Assembly (NCBI GenBank): GCA_963764565.1 | Contig: CAVXTD010000022.1 | Span: 1 to 64,000, forward strand | DNA from: DATBLE01 sp963764565 | GTDB taxonomy: Bacteria > Actinomycetota > Thermoleophilia > Gaiellales > Gaiellaceae | DNA: 64,000 bases | Direction of reading: 5' to 3' | In this document: positions 41,602 through 50,938 of the stretch, one piece after another | Layout of the letters: the number at the start of each line of letters is the position of its first letter | Numbering within the stretch: position 1 is the first letter of the stretch | Notes under the pieces: model-generated | Database searches by the model: none | Told to the model about the DNA's origin: nothing | What the model saw: the letters and a program-made list of their open reading frames with translations, nothing else | Program-made: the position numbers and the translations under genes

Positions 41602-44600
41602 CTACGCCGCCTGCCGAGCCTCCAGGATAGCGTCCACCAGCTCGAGCGCCTGCCGGAAGTCCTCGTCGCGAATGGTGACCTCGTGCTTGGCAGAGGTATA
41701 GACGGCCGTGGGCGCCCGCTCCCGTAGCTCGCGGAGCTCGGCCGAGCCGAGGATCATCTGACCGACGGTCATCCGCCCACCGCGGAAGACGAGGTACTCG
41801 GCGCCGACGCTGGCGATCTTCAGCTTCGCCGCCTGGATCGCGAACAGGTTCTCGACGGGCTCGGGGAGATCGCCGTAGCGGTCCTCGATGCCGGCCCGCA
41901 GCTCGCTCAGCTCGTCCTCGTGCTCGGTCAGCGCAAGGCGCCGGTGCAGGTCGATCTTCAATGCTTCCGAGCCGATGTACGAGGCCGGCACGTACGCGTC
42001 CACGCGAGCGTCGATGCGCACGGGCCGCACCGCAGTGCGCCGCTGGCCGGAGAGCTCGGCGACCGCCTCGTTGAGCAGCTCGACGTAGAGCTCGAACCCG
42101 ACCGCAGCGACGTGGCCCGACTGCTCGGCGCCGAGGAGCTCGCCGGCTCCGCGAATCTCGAGGTCGCGCATCGCGATCGCGAAGCCGGCGCCGAGCTCGG
42201 TGTGGTCGGCGAGCGTCGCCAGGCGGGCGCGTGCCTCCGGGGTCAGCTCCGAGGCGGCAGGGTAGAAGAGATATGCGTACGCGGTCACGTCGGAGCGACC
42301 GACGCGGCCGCGGATTTGGTACAGCTGAGCAAGCCCGAGCAGGTCCGCCCGCTCCACGACGAGGGTGTTCGCCTGCGGGATGTCGAGGCCGGACTCGATG
42401 ATCGTCGTCGAGACGAGCACGTCGGCGTCGCCTCCCAGGAACTGGATCATCTGCTCCTCCAGCTCGCGCTCCTTCATCTGTCCGTGGGCGACGAGGATGC
42501 GCAGTTCCGGGCAGAGCTCCCGCAGCCGTGCGGCGGCCTCGTCGATGGTTTCGACGCGATTGTGGAGGTAGAAGCTCTGCCCGCCTCGACCGGCCTCGCG
42601 CGTCAGCGCGAGGCGGATGAGTTCCTCGTCGTACTCGGAAACGTGGGTGCGGATCGGCCGCCGTCCCTCCGGCGGTGTCTCGATCACCGAGATGTCGCGG
42701 AGGCCGGACAGCGACATGTGCAGCGTGCGCGGGATCGGGGTGGCGGTCAGTGCGAGCACGTCCACTTCGAGCCGGAGCGAGCGGAGGAACTCCTTCTGTG
42801 CGACGCCGAAGCGCTGCTCCTCGTCGACGATCACGAGCCCGAGGTTCTTCGGGATCACGTCGCGAGAGAGGACGCGATGTGTCCCGATCAGGATCTCGAC
42901 CTTGCCCGCGGCGAAGTCTGCGAGAACCGCCTTCGCGTCGGCGGCCTTGCGGAAGCGGGAGATCATCTCGACTCGCACAGGGAAGTCGCGGTAGCGCTCG
43001 CGGAAGGTGTTCCAGTGCTGCTGAGCGAGCACGGTCGTCGGAACGAGCATCAGGGTCTGCTTGCCGTTCAGCGCGACCGCGAAAGCAGCGCGGATCGCTA
43101 CTTCGGTCTTGCCGAAGCCGACGTCCCCGCAGACGAGCCGATCCATCGGGGACGGCGCCTCGAGGTCCTCCTTGACCGCCTCGATCGCGCGCTGCTGATC
43201 TTCTGTCTCGCGGTAGGGGAACTCGGCCTCGAGCTTCTCCAGCCAGTCGCTGGACAGGTCGAAGTCGACGCCGGGAGTGGTCTGGCGGCGCGCATAGAGA
43301 GCGATCAGCTCGCCGGCCAGCTCCCTCACGGACTCGCGGGCCCGGCTCTTGAGCAGCTGCCACGCCTTGCCGCCGAGCTTCGAGAGCGCGGGTGCCTTGG
43401 CGTCGGCGCCGATGTAGCGCGACACCTTGCCGATCTGCTCGTGCGGGACGTAGAGGCGGTCCTCCCCACGGAAGGCGAGGAAGAGGTAGTCGCGGGTGAC
43501 GCCTGCGACCTCCTTGGTCTCGAAGCCGAGCAGCTTGCCGACTCCGTGATCCTCGTGCACGACGTAGTCGCCGGTGCGGAGGTCGGCGAACGACTGGAGC
43601 GCACGTCCGAGCCGGGCATCGCCACGAGGCGCGCGCTTGCGGAAGATCTGCGTGTCGGGGAGCAACACGAGCCCGTGGTCGCGCCAGACGAACCCTCGGC
43701 GGGCCGGGGCGACGGCGAAGTACAAGCCCTCCGTTGCCGGGAGCTCGGCTCCGTCCTCGAGCCATTCGACTGCCAGCTTGCGCAGCATGTTGGCGGTGCG
43801 GAGCGCGTCGCCTCGATGCGGGAAGGCGACGACGACGCGCTGACCCGCTCGGACGAAGGAGGCGAGCTCCTGCTCGGCCTCGGCGAGCCCGCGTGCGGCG
43901 ACGGCGGGCCGCTGCGCCTCGAACGCGAACGGCTGGCCATGGGGGAACGGGTCGAGGATGACGGCGCCCGAGAGCGGTGGCGGCGAGAGTTGCTCCTCGT
44001 CCCAGACGCGACGCACCTCGTCGGGCTCGAAGACGAGGTCGGGAGCACGGTCGAGCGGCCGCACCAGGTCGGTCGGGATCTGCACCGCCTCACCGTCGTC
44101 GCCGAGCCCGGGCTCGGCGAGGTCGAGCCGCCGCTCGGCCGCGGGTTGGATGCTCGCTCGCTCGAGGGGGCGAAGAGCGCGTTGCGTGAACGGCGAGAAG
44201 GCACGGATCGCCTCGATCTCGTCGCCGAAGAGCTCGATCCGAAGCGGTTCCCGGCCGGTGGTCGGGAAGACATCGACGATCCCTCCGCGGACGGCGAACT
44301 GTCCCCGCTCCTCGACCCGCTCGACGCGCTCGTACCCGGCGAGGGCGAGGCGCTCGGAGAGCCCCTCGATTCCGGGCTCGTCGCCGACGGCGAGGTCGAG
44401 ACGGGCAGGCCGCGCGGCCGGCGGCGGCATGAGCTCGGCCAGCGCCACGGCGGAGGCGCAGACGAGACCGCCCGCGCCGAGAACATCGAGCGCTCTGGCC
44501 CGCTCGCCGACGAGATGCGGGGGCGGCTGGAGGCCCGAACCCCAGCCCACACCCCGACTCGGTAGGAGGGCGACCTGCTCTTCGCCCAGGTACCAGGCCG

Positions 44601-44844
44601 CCGCCTCGGCGGCGTCACGGGCGTCGGCGTCTTCGGGCAGCAGGCAGACGAGCGGGCGCTCCAGCCGCAGGTGTAGCGCGGCAAGGAGAATGGGGAGCGC
44701 CGGGTCGGAGACCCGCGCCTCGAGCCGCGCCCCGACCGGTCCCGCTGCGAGCTCAGCTGCGAACGCGATCAGCCGCTCGCTGTCGGCGAGCTCACGCGCG
44801 AGCGCGTGCAGGGTCGGACGCTGCGTGTCGGCTGACTGGTCCAT
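41602..44844 (-). CDS. mfd: Transcription-repair coupling factor
   Basis: A 1080-residue protein of standard Mfd size. Order: UvrB-like N-terminal domains (LPILLAALHLRLERPLVCLL), RNA polymerase interaction domain near 430-500 (GDYVVHEDHGVGKLLGFETK, RLYVPHEQIGKVSRYIGADA), then the translocase with MDRLVCGDVGFGKTEVAIRA (Walker A), LGLVIVDEEQRFGVAQKEFL (DEEQ), ALTATPIPRTLHMSLSGLRD, and QANTLVVERADLLGLAQLYQ with IRGRVGRSDVTAYAY. It removes stalled RNA polymerase at lesions and recruits UvrA. Start ATG 44844. Confidence 0.97.
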   Translation of the reverse strand: MDQSADTQRPTLHALARELADSERLIAFAAELAAGPVGARLEARVSDPALPILLAALHLRLERPLVCLLPEDADARDAAEAAAWYLGEEQVALLPSRGVGWGSGLQPPPHLVGERARALDVLGAGGLVCASAVALAELMPPPAARPARLDLAVGDEPGIEGLSERLALAGYERVERVEERGQFAVRGGIVDVFPTTGREPLRIELFGDEIEAIRAFSPFTQRALRPLERASIQPAAERRLDLAEPGLGDDGEAVQIPTDLVRPLDRAPDLVFEPDEVRRVWDEEQLSPPPLSGAVILDPFPHGQPFAFEAQRPAVAARGLAEAEQELASFVRAGQRVVVAFPHRGDALRTANMLRKLAVEWLEDGAELPATEGLYFAVAPARRGFVWRDHGLVLLPDTQIFRKRAPRGDARLGRALQSFADLRTGDYVVHEDHGVGKLLGFETKEVAGVTRDYLFLAFRGEDRLYVPHEQIGKVSRYIGADAKAPALSKLGGKAWQLLKSRARESVRELAGELIALYARRQTTPGVDFDLSSDWLEKLEAEFPYRETEDQQRAIEAVKEDLEAPSPMDRLVCGDVGFGKTEVAIRAAFAVALNGKQTLMLVPTTVLAQQHWNTFRERYRDFPVRVEMISRFRKAADAKAVLADFAAGKVEILIGTHRVLSRDVIPKNLGLVIVDEEQRFGVAQKEFLRSLRLEVDVLALTATPIPRTLHMSLSGLRDISVIETPPEGRRPIRTHVSEYDEELIRLALTREAGRGGQSFYLHNRVETIDEAAARLRELCPELRILVAHGQMKERELEEQMIQFLGGDADVLVSTTIIESGLDIPQANTLVVERADLLGLAQLYQIRGRVGRSDVTAYAYLFYPAASELTPEARARLATLADHTELGAGFAIAMRDLEIRGAGELLGAEQSGHVAAVGFELYVELLNEAVAELSGQRRTAVRPVRIDARVDAYVPASYIGSEALKIDLHRRLALTEHEDELSELRAGIEDRYGDLPEPVENLFAIQAAKLKIASVGAEYLVFRGGRMTVGQMILGSAELRELRERAPTAVYTSAKHEVTIRDEDFRQALELVDAILEARQAA

Positions 44845-44852
44845 GACGAAAG

Positions 44853-44872
44853 GCGGAACCGCCCGGTTCCGC
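44853..44872. other. GGAACC-type inverted repeat before mfd
   Basis: GCGGAACC and GGTTCCGC pair around GCCC, 8 bases upstream of the mfd start. Its core resembles the hairpins after rpoD and prs. It could be a leader structure of mfd or part of the pth terminator region. Confidence 0.45.
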
Positions 44873-44947
44873 TCGGGTCAGTCTAGTCCCAGAGGCGAAA
44901 AGGGATCCCCGCCCGAAACGACGCCGAGTAAAGCACAGGCATCACGG

Positions 44948-44976
44948 CCCACCCCCCACCCTGGGCGGGGGGTGGG
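44948..44976 (-). terminator. GC-rich hairpin after pth
   Basis: CCCACCCCCC and GGGGGGTGGG pair perfectly around ACCCTGGGC, about 60 bases downstream of the pth stop. The long G and C runs make it very stable. Confidence 0.7.
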
Positions 44977-45035
44977 TAGAGAGATATTGCTGTCTCGCCA
45001 GTCGAAAGGTGTGACGGCGCCGTGCCGAATCTGGG

Positions 45036-45633
45036 TCAATTGAAGCGCTTCTGGGTGGCAGCGAGGCCCTCGCAGACGAGGGTCTCGACCGCATCGGCCG
45101 CGCGTGCGATCAGTGCCTCGACATTCGTTTCCGGCGGGAACGGTGCCAGAACGAAGTCGGCGACGGAGCGCCGGTCGCCGCGGCCCGGCCTGCCCACTCC
45201 GATCCGCAGACGCAGGAAATCCTGCGAGCCGAGGTCGCGGGCGATCGAGCGCAACCCGTTGTGACCTGCGAGCCCGCCGCCCAGGCGCGCTTGCAGGCGA
45301 CCCTCCTCGAGATCCACGTCGTCGTGAGCGACGAGCACGGAACCGACCGGAACCTTGAAGAAGCGGGTAGCGGCGGCGATCGAGCGACCGGACTCGTTCA
45401 TGTACGTCTCCGGCTTCAACAGGGCGAGGCGCGCGCCGTCGACCCGCAGCTGCGCCAGTTGCCCTGAGAACTTCGAGCGCCAGGACCCGTCGGTGACGGC
45501 GGGCCAGCTCCTCGGCCACCATCCAGCCGACGTTGTGCCGCGTCGAGGCGTACTCGCGACCCGGGTTGCCGAGCCCGGCGACGAGCAGGTCGAGAGTCGA
45601 GGCAGCCTCTCCGCCCCGACGGAAAAGAGGCAT
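45036..45633 (-). CDS. pth: Peptidyl-tRNA hydrolase, frameshifted
   Basis: The N-terminal frame has LDLLVAGLGNPGREYASTRH (catalytic His) and NVGWMVAEELARRH. The second frame has WRSKFSGQLAQLRVDGARLA, LKPETYMNESGRSIAAATRF, VLVAHDDVDLEEGRLQARLG and GGLAGHNGLRSIARDLGSQD. Together they give a standard 198-residue Pth, which rescues peptidyl-tRNA released from ribosomes. Deleting one base of the CCC at about 45486-45488 joins the halves. The enzyme is essential, so a true frameshift is unlikely. It lies six bases after rplY, as in many bacteria. Confidence 0.9.
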
Positions 45634-45639
45634 GGAGTC

Positions 45640-46350
45640 CTAGCCTTCGGAGGCTTCCGGCTCGCCGCCGGCGTCCGGCTCGCCCTCGGCCGGCGCCTCG
45701 GCAGCCCCTTCTGGTGCTTCCTCGCCCTCCGCGAGCGCTTCGCCCTCCTCGCCCTCGACGAGCTCCGGCTCGGGCTCTTCGACCTTTGTCGGCACCGTGA
45801 CGGTCGCCAGCACAGTCTCCTGATCGTCGAGATAGGTGACGCCCTCGCGCATCGGCAGGTCGGAGAGGCGAAGCGTGTCGCCGATCTCCATCGCGCTGAC
45901 GTCGAGCTCGAGCCGGTCGGGCACTTCTAATGGGAGCGCCTCGACCTGCACCTCGCGCGTGACCTGGGAGAGGACGCCGCCGGCCTTCGCGCCGACCGAC
46001 TCGCCGACGAGCTCGACGACGACCGCAGTCTGGATGGGCTGGTCGAGGCGCACTTCCTGGAGGTCGAAATGGTCGATCTTCCCGCGGATCGGATCGACCT
46101 GGTAGTCCTTGAGGATCGACGAGTGCGTCGACTTCTGCCCCGCGAGCACCACGTCGAGGATCGCGTGCAGGCCGTGTCCGCCCGTCAGCACCCGCCTCAG
46201 GTCACGCTCGGGAACGCAGATCGCGTGCGGCTCCTTCCCGCGCCCGTAGAGGACGCCGGGGATCATGCCGTCCTTGCGCAGGCGGCGAGAGTCGCGGGAA
46301 CCCCGCTGCTCGCGCTCCTGCACCTCGAGACGGATCCGTTCGCCGGCCAT
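45640..46350 (-). CDS. rplY: Ribosomal protein bL25 (CTC form)
   Basis: A 236-residue protein. L25 N-terminal 5S rRNA-binding domain: EVQEREQRGSRDSRRLRKDG, MIPGVLYGRGKEPHAICVPE and DYQVDPIRGKIDHFDLQEVR. TL5/CTC beta domain: VGESVGAKAGGVLSQVTREV, ALPLEVPDRLELDVSAMEIG and VTYLDDQETVLATVTVPT. The last 45 residues are a Glu/Ala/Gly-rich acidic tail. ATG 46350. rplY and pth are adjacent in the common order. Confidence 0.95.
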   Translation of the reverse strand: MAGERIRLEVQEREQRGSRDSRRLRKDGMIPGVLYGRGKEPHAICVPERDLRRVLTGGHGLHAILDVVLAGQKSTHSSILKDYQVDPIRGKIDHFDLQEVRLDQPIQTAVVVELVGESVGAKAGGVLSQVTREVQVEALPLEVPDRLELDVSAMEIGDTLRLSDLPMREGVTYLDDQETVLATVTVPTKVEEPEPELVEGEEGEALAEGEEAPEGAAEAPAEGEPDAGGEPEASEG

Positions 46351-46483
46351 ACCGGCGGCGAAGTGTAGCTAAGCCTGGCGGCTCCAAACCCTCTGCCGCT
46401 GCGACCGACTTGCTCGGGCGCGGCACACCACCTCACGCAGTCAGCAGGCGATGCGAGCGCAGCGAGCGAGCAAAGAGAGGGCA

Positions 46484-46509
46484 CGCGGAGAACCATGGGT
46501 TCTCCCGCG
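46484..46509 (-). terminator. GGAACC-type hairpin after prs
   Basis: CGCGGAGAACC and GGTTCTCCCGCG form a stem with one bulged base around ATG and touch the prs stop at 46510. The core AGAACCATGGGTTCTCCC closely matches the hairpin after rpoD at 8578-8602. Confidence 0.65.
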
Positions 46510-47569
46510 TCAGAAGAGCTGGTTCTCGCCGCCGAAGATCGCCGAGACCGAGTCGTCGGCGAACACGTTCATGATCGTCTCCGCGAGCAGGCCGGAGACC
46601 GGGAGCACCGTCATGTTCTCCGGCTTGGCGAGCTCGTCGATCGGCACCGTGTCGGTCAGGACGATGCCGGCCAGGTCGGCGTCGGCGAACCGCTCCAGCG
46701 AGCCCTTGGCGAAGATGCCGTGGGTGGCGAACACCCAGACGGCGGTCGCGCCGTGCTCCATCAGCGCCTTCGCCCCGGCGAGCAGCGTGCCCCCCGTCAT
46801 GATCACGTCGTCGCCGACGAGGGCGACCTTGTCGCGCACCCGGCCGGTGATCTCGGTTACCGCGGCGACGTCGTGCGCCGGCCGAGTCTTGTTCATGATC
46901 GCGAAGTCGGCTTCGAGCATCTCGGCGAAGCGGACGGCGACCTTGGCGCGGCCGGCGTCCGGGGCGACCGAGACGATGCCGTCGCCCTGGAGGCCGAGGT
47001 CGCGGAAGTGGCGGGCGAAGAGCGGCAGCGCCGTCATGTGATCGACGGGCTTCGTGAAGAAGCCCTGGATCTGGCCTGCATGGAGGTCCATGGTGAGCAC
47101 GCGGTCGGCGCCGGCCAGCTCGAGCATGTCTGCCACGAGCCGGCCGGAGATCGGCTCACGCGGCTTCGCCTTGCGATCCTGCCGCGAGTACGGGAACCAT
47201 GGGATCACGGCGGTGATCCGCTTCGCGGAGCCGAGCTTGGCTGCCTGGATCATCAGCAGCAGCTCCATCAAGTTCCGGTCGACCGGGTCGCAGCCGGTCT
47301 GGACGAGGAAGACGTCGGCCCCCCGGATCGACTCGAGGTAGCGGCAGTACGTCTCACCGTTGGCGAACGAGGTCAGCTCGATGTCGCCGAGCTCGACTTC
47401 GATGATGCTCCGCGATCCGCTGCGCGAGCGCCGGGTGGGAGCGGCCCGAGAACACCATCAGCCGCTTCTGCGGGCCCCGCTCGAGCCAGTGGCCCGTCTC
47501 GACGCGCTCTCCGGAATGGGCGGTCACGCCCTCCAACCCCGGCAGCCGCGCAAGCTCAATCGCCGCCAT
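46510..47569 (-). CDS. prs: Ribose-phosphate pyrophosphokinase, frameshifted
   Basis: The N-terminal frame has RLMVFSGRSHPALAQRIAEH. The second frame continues VELGDIELTSFANGETYCRY, DVFLVQTGCDPVDRNLMELL, RITAVIPWFPYSRQDRKAKP, VLTMDLHAGQIQGFFTKPVD and KVALVGDDVIMTGGTLLAGA (the PRPP loop). The enzyme makes PRPP from ribose-5-phosphate and ATP for nucleotide, His and Trp synthesis. Deleting one base near 47401 joins the frames. The start is ATG 47569, overlapping the end of glmU by 14 bases. Confidence 0.93.
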
Positions 47570-48896
47570 GTTCTCCCTGTTCTCCACGTTTGTAGACCCA
47601 TCCTTCCTTGGTGACCTGTCTGGGAGGAAAGCCCGCGAGCGATCCGGGCGGGACGTCGTCCGTGACGATGGTTCCCGTCCAAAGCCAAGCATCGTCGCCA
47701 ACCGTGACCGGAGCAACGAACGTATTGTCGACACCGGTCCTGACGTTCCTGCCGATCGCCGTCCGCCCCTTCGGACGGCCGGGGTCGTGGGAGAAGTTGG
47801 CAGTGACGTTTCCGGCGGCGATGTTCGTGTCCTCGCCGATGTCAGCGTCACCGATGTACGAGAGGTGCGGCACCTTCGTGCGCGCGCCGATGCGCGACTG
47901 CTTGATCTCCACGAACGTGCCCGCCTTTGCCGCCGGTTCGAGAACCGTTCCGGGTCGAAGGTAACAGAAGGGTCCCACAGTCGCACCTTCGCCGATAACG
48001 GCATCGATCGCAACGGCATGCGGGCCGACCTCGGCGCCGGTGGCGACGCTCGTCGAGCCACGCAGCACTGTGAACGGGTGGACGACGGCGTCGGTTGCGA
48101 GCGTCACGCCCGCCTCGATCCAGGTCGACGCCGGATCGACGATCGTCGCGCCGGCGAGCATGTGCGCCTCGTTGATGCGATCGCGCAGCACGGCAGCTGC
48201 GACTGCCAGCTCGGCGCGCGTGTTGATCCCGAGCGGCGCGAGCGCGTCGGGGCAGATCCAGGCTGCGGCTCGCCCGCCGGCGGCGACGATGTGCGCGACC
48301 GTGTCGGTCAGGTAGAGCTCGCCCTGCGCGTTGTGCGCGTCGAGCTGCTCGAGCGCGTCCCACAGCGGGCCCGACTCGAACACGTAGATCGACGAGTTCA
48401 GCTCTCCGATCGCGCGCTCGGCCTCGGAGGCATCCTTCTCCTCCACGATCGCCTCGACCGTCCCGTCGGTGCCCCGGACGATGCGGCCGTACGGAAGCGA
48501 CACGCCGGGTACGAACGACAGGATCGTAACGGCGGCATCCTGGCGCCCGTGCTCCTCGGCCAGGGCGCGGAGGTGATCGGCGGTCAGCAGGGGTGCGGCC
48601 GCGTCGAGTACGAGCACGCGCCCGGAGAAGCCCTCGAGTGCCGCGCGCGCCGAGGCGACCGCGTCGCCGGTGCCGAGCGGCCGCTCCTGCACCACGACCT
48701 CGAAGCCGTCGTAGGCGTCCCGGGTCGCCGGCGAGGCGACGATCACGACCGGGTCGGCTCCAGCCTCGACCGCGGACCCGGTCACCCAGTCGACGACGCG
48801 CCGGCCGAGAAGCGGGTGGAGGTGTTTCGGCAGCGCCGAACGCATGCGGGTGCCGAGCCCGCCGGCCATCACCACCGCTGCGAGTTGATCGCTCAC
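47556..48896 (-). CDS. glmU: Bifunctional GlmU (UDP-GlcNAc pyrophosphorylase)
   Basis: A 446-residue protein. Uridyltransferase domain: AAVVMAGGLGTRMRSALPKH, QERPLGTGDAVASARAALEG, PYGRIVRGTDGTVEAIVEEK and RAIGELNSSIYVFESGPLWD. Left-handed beta-helix acetyltransferase domain from MLAGATIVDPASTWIEAGVT to AAKAGTFVEIKQSRIGARTK, LSYIGDADIGEDTNIAAGNV and APVTVGDDAWLWTGTIVTDD. It supplies UDP-GlcNAc for peptidoglycan. The GDxPL magnesium motif is altered to LDAAAPLL. glmU-prs order is common in Gram-positives. Confidence 0.93.
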   Translation of the reverse strand: MSDQLAAVVMAGGLGTRMRSALPKHLHPLLGRRVVDWVTGSAVEAGADPVVIVASPATRDAYDGFEVVVQERPLGTGDAVASARAALEGFSGRVLVLDAAAPLLTADHLRALAEEHGRQDAAVTILSFVPGVSLPYGRIVRGTDGTVEAIVEEKDASEAERAIGELNSSIYVFESGPLWDALEQLDAHNAQGELYLTDTVAHIVAAGGRAAAWICPDALAPLGINTRAELAVAAAVLRDRINEAHMLAGATIVDPASTWIEAGVTLATDAVVHPFTVLRGSTSVATGAEVGPHAVAIDAVIGEGATVGPFCYLRPGTVLEPAAKAGTFVEIKQSRIGARTKVPHLSYIGDADIGEDTNIAAGNVTANFSHDPGRPKGRTAIGRNVRTGVDNTFVAPVTVGDDAWLWTGTIVTDDVPPGSLAGFPPRQVTKEGWVYKRGEQGEHGGD

Positions 48897-48904
48897 GGCT
48901 TGGA

Positions 48905-48978
48905 TGGCTGGGGCGCCAGGATTCGAACCTGGGATCGCGGGACCAAAACCCGCTGCCTTACCACTTGGCTACGCCCCA
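48905..48978 (-). tRNA. tRNA-Gln (anticodon TTG)
   Basis: The minus strand folds as a full tRNA. The acceptor stem is TGGGGCG with CGCCCCA. The anticodon stem GCGGG/CCCGC encloses the loop TTTTGGT with anticodon TTG. The T-arm is CCAGG-TTCGAAT-CCTGG, and the 3' end is followed by the discriminator G and an encoded CCA. It lies eight bases upstream of glmU. Confidence 0.96.
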
Positions 48979-48995
48979 CCAGGTCTGATTGTGCC

Positions 48996-49373
48996 TCAGC
49001 TCCGGGCGGAGGTCTGCGACGGCCGGTCGCCAAGGATCAGGATGAGGGCAATCGCCGCGAAGACCGCCGCGATGATCAGGACGAACGCGCCGATCACGAG
49101 GGCAACGATGCAGAGGAGGACGGCGATCGCCTGCGAGGCGGCCGCGATCCAGGAGAGCTGGCGTCCGGTGTCGGACTCGAGTGCACGCCCCGCGAAGAGG
49201 TAGAAGGCGATGATCGGTGCGGAGATGATGATCACCGTCCAGCGGGAGAAGTCCTTCTCGACAGCCACGAAGATCCCTTCGAGCACTGCGATGCCGATGG
49301 CGATCTTCAGGCGGCGCTCGGCGAGCCATCTGCCGGTGCCGCTCCTCGCGGGCTGAGCAGCCGTCTGACTCAC
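48996..49373 (-). CDS. Small membrane protein with four helices
   Basis: A 125-residue protein. A polar N-terminus is followed by LKIAIGIAVLEGIFVAVEKD, WTVIIISAPIIAFYLFAGRA, LSWIAAASQAIAVLLCIVAL and IGAFVLIIAAVFAAIALILI, giving four hydrophobic helices. The function is unknown. Start GTG 49373, nine bases after the ispE stop, so it may be the last protein gene of the metG-tatD-ksgA-ispE transcript. Confidence 0.68.
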   Translation of the reverse strand: MSQTAAQPARSGTGRWLAERRLKIAIGIAVLEGIFVAVEKDFSRWTVIIISAPIIAFYLFAGRALESDTGRQLSWIAAASQAIAVLLCIVALVIGAFVLIIAAVFAAIALILILGDRPSQTSARS

Positions 49374-49382
49374 GCGCGCAAA

Positions 49383-50177
49383 CTACCACGCTGGCGCCAC
49401 GATCCACGTGCGCCCCTTGCCGTGCATCTGCGCTTGCGCTCTGCGTGCCGTGTCGGGGTCGTGGAAGAGCCCGTAGAGGGTTGGGCCGGCTCCGCTGACG
49501 TCGGCCCGGAATGCGCCGAGGACGCGCAGCTCACCGGCCAGCGGCGAGGAGGCGAGGTCGTTCGGGGGGAGCGCATTCAGATCGCCCGCGGCAAGCGCCT
49601 CGAGCACGCGCGCCCGACGAGCCTCGTACCCGGACGCGCCGCCGCGCTCGTCGAAGGCGGCGTAGACCGCCGCAGTCGAGCCCTTGACGGCGCTGTGCGG
49701 TAGCAGGAGGAGGACCGTGTACTCCTGCGGGAGGTCGAGCGCGGTCAGGGTGGTGCCGTCGCCTTCTCCGAGCTGCGGCCCCCTGGCGAGGAAGAACGGC
49801 ACGTCGGCGCCGAGCCTCGCAGCGAGGTCGTGCAGCCGCTCGGCCGGCAGGCCAAGGGTCGCATTCGCAGCCAGAAGCGCTGCTGCCGCATCGGCGCTGC
49901 CCCCGCCCAGGCCCGCGGCAATGGGGATCTGCTTGCCGATCCTGACCCGCCACAACGGCTCGACTCCGGCCGCCTCCGCAACGAGCTCGAGCGCACGCCT
50001 GACGAGCGTGTCGCCCTCGAAGCCTTCCACGCTCAGACGGGGCCCAGGCTCGAGGTCGAGCGTGTCGGCGAGTCCGACGCGCTGGAGCACGGTCGTCACC
50101 TCGTGCTTGCCTCCCGGCCCGACCGGGCCGACGACGAGCGCGAGGTTGATCTTGGCGTGAGCGAGAAACCGGGTCAC
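49383..50177 (-). CDS. ispE: 4-diphosphocytidyl-2-C-methyl-D-erythritol kinase
   Basis: A 264-residue GHMP kinase. Start: TRFLAHAKINLALVVGPVGP (catalytic Lys/Asn region). ATP loop: IPIAAGLGGGSADAAAALLA. C-terminal: GAFRADVSGAGPTLYGLFHD. It phosphorylates CDP-methylerythritol in the non-mevalonate isoprenoid pathway. GTG 50177 overlaps the ksgA stop by four bases (GTGA), so the two are translationally coupled, as is usual for actinobacterial ksgA-ispE. Confidence 0.95.
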   Translation of the reverse strand: MTRFLAHAKINLALVVGPVGPGGKHEVTTVLQRVGLADTLDLEPGPRLSVEGFEGDTLVRRALELVAEAAGVEPLWRVRIGKQIPIAAGLGGGSADAAAALLAANATLGLPAERLHDLAARLGADVPFFLARGPQLGEGDGTTLTALDLPQEYTVLLLLPHSAVKGSTAAVYAAFDERGGASGYEARRARVLEALAAGDLNALPPNDLASSPLAGELRVLGAFRADVSGAGPTLYGLFHDPDTARRAQAQMHGKGRTWIVAPAW

Positions 50178-50938
50178 TGCAGGAGACGGGCGAGATTGAC
50201 GAACTCTTCCGGCGCGAGCGCCTCGGCGCGGGTGTCGGCCGCATGGCCGATCGCGGCAAGCGCCTCGATCGCCCGATCGCGCGAGAACATGCCGGCGAGC
50301 GCTACCGAGTTCGGCAATGTCTTTCTGCGGTGCGCGAAGGCAGCTCCGACGATGCGCTTCACCGCGGCGAAGTCCTCGGGCAGTGGGCGGCGGCGAAACG
50401 CGACCAGCGCCGAGTCGACATTCGGCGGTGGCCGGAAGACCGTGCGCGAGACCGAGTGGAAGCCGGTGCGCTCCGCAGCCAGCTGGACGAGGACCGAAAC
50501 CGCGCCGTAGGCCTTCGTCCGCGGAGCGGCGAAGAAGCGGTCGGCGACCTCCCGCTGGACCATCACGCACCAGCCCTGAACCGAGGGGAGCCCTTCGAGG
50601 CTCTCGACGATGACGGGCGTGGCGACGTTGTAAGGGAGATTCGAGACGAGCTTCTCCGGCGGAGGGTCGAGGGCGGCGAGATCGACGCGAAGCGCGTCGC
50701 CGAGTTCGATCTTCACGTTCGGCAGCTCCGGGAGATGCGCTGCCAGCGCGTGGTCGATCTCGACGGCGTGTACCAGCCGGACGCGCTCGGCGAGGAAGCG
50801 CGTGAGGACACCCAGGCCGGGGCCGATCTCGAGCACGACGTCGTCCGAGCGCAGCTCCGCAAGTCGGGCGATCACCCCGAGGATGTTCTCGTCGACGAGG
50901 AAATGCTGGCCGAGGCGCCTTCTCGGTGTGACGTTCAC
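50174..50938 (-). CDS. ksgA: 16S rRNA dimethyladenosine transferase
   Basis: A 254-residue enzyme. Motifs: RRRLGQHFLVDENILGVIAR, VVLEIGPGLGVLTRFLAERV (SAM loop), LVHAVEIDHALAAHLPELPN, and KLVSNLPYNVATPVIVESLE (catalytic NLPY). The C-terminus has PPPNVDSALVAFRRRPLPED and GAAFAHRRKTLPNSVALAGM. It dimethylates two adenines at the 3' end of 16S rRNA. GTG 50938 overlaps the tatD stop by four bases. Confidence 0.97.
   Translation of the reverse strand: MNVTPRRRLGQHFLVDENILGVIARLAELRSDDVVLEIGPGLGVLTRFLAERVRLVHAVEIDHALAAHLPELPNVKIELGDALRVDLAALDPPPEKLVSNLPYNVATPVIVESLEGLPSVQGWCVMVQREVADRFFAAPRTKAYGAVSVLVQLAAERTGFHSVSRTVFRPPPNVDSALVAFRRRPLPEDFAAVKRIVGAAFAHRRKTLPNSVALAGMFSRDRAIEALAAIGHAADTRAEALAPEEFVNLARLLQ

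Noticed and set aside
41920..44565. An 881-residue plus-strand open frame opposite mfd
   Set aside because: Mirror of the mfd coding frame with no family resemblance; GC-rich DNA has few stops in this frame.
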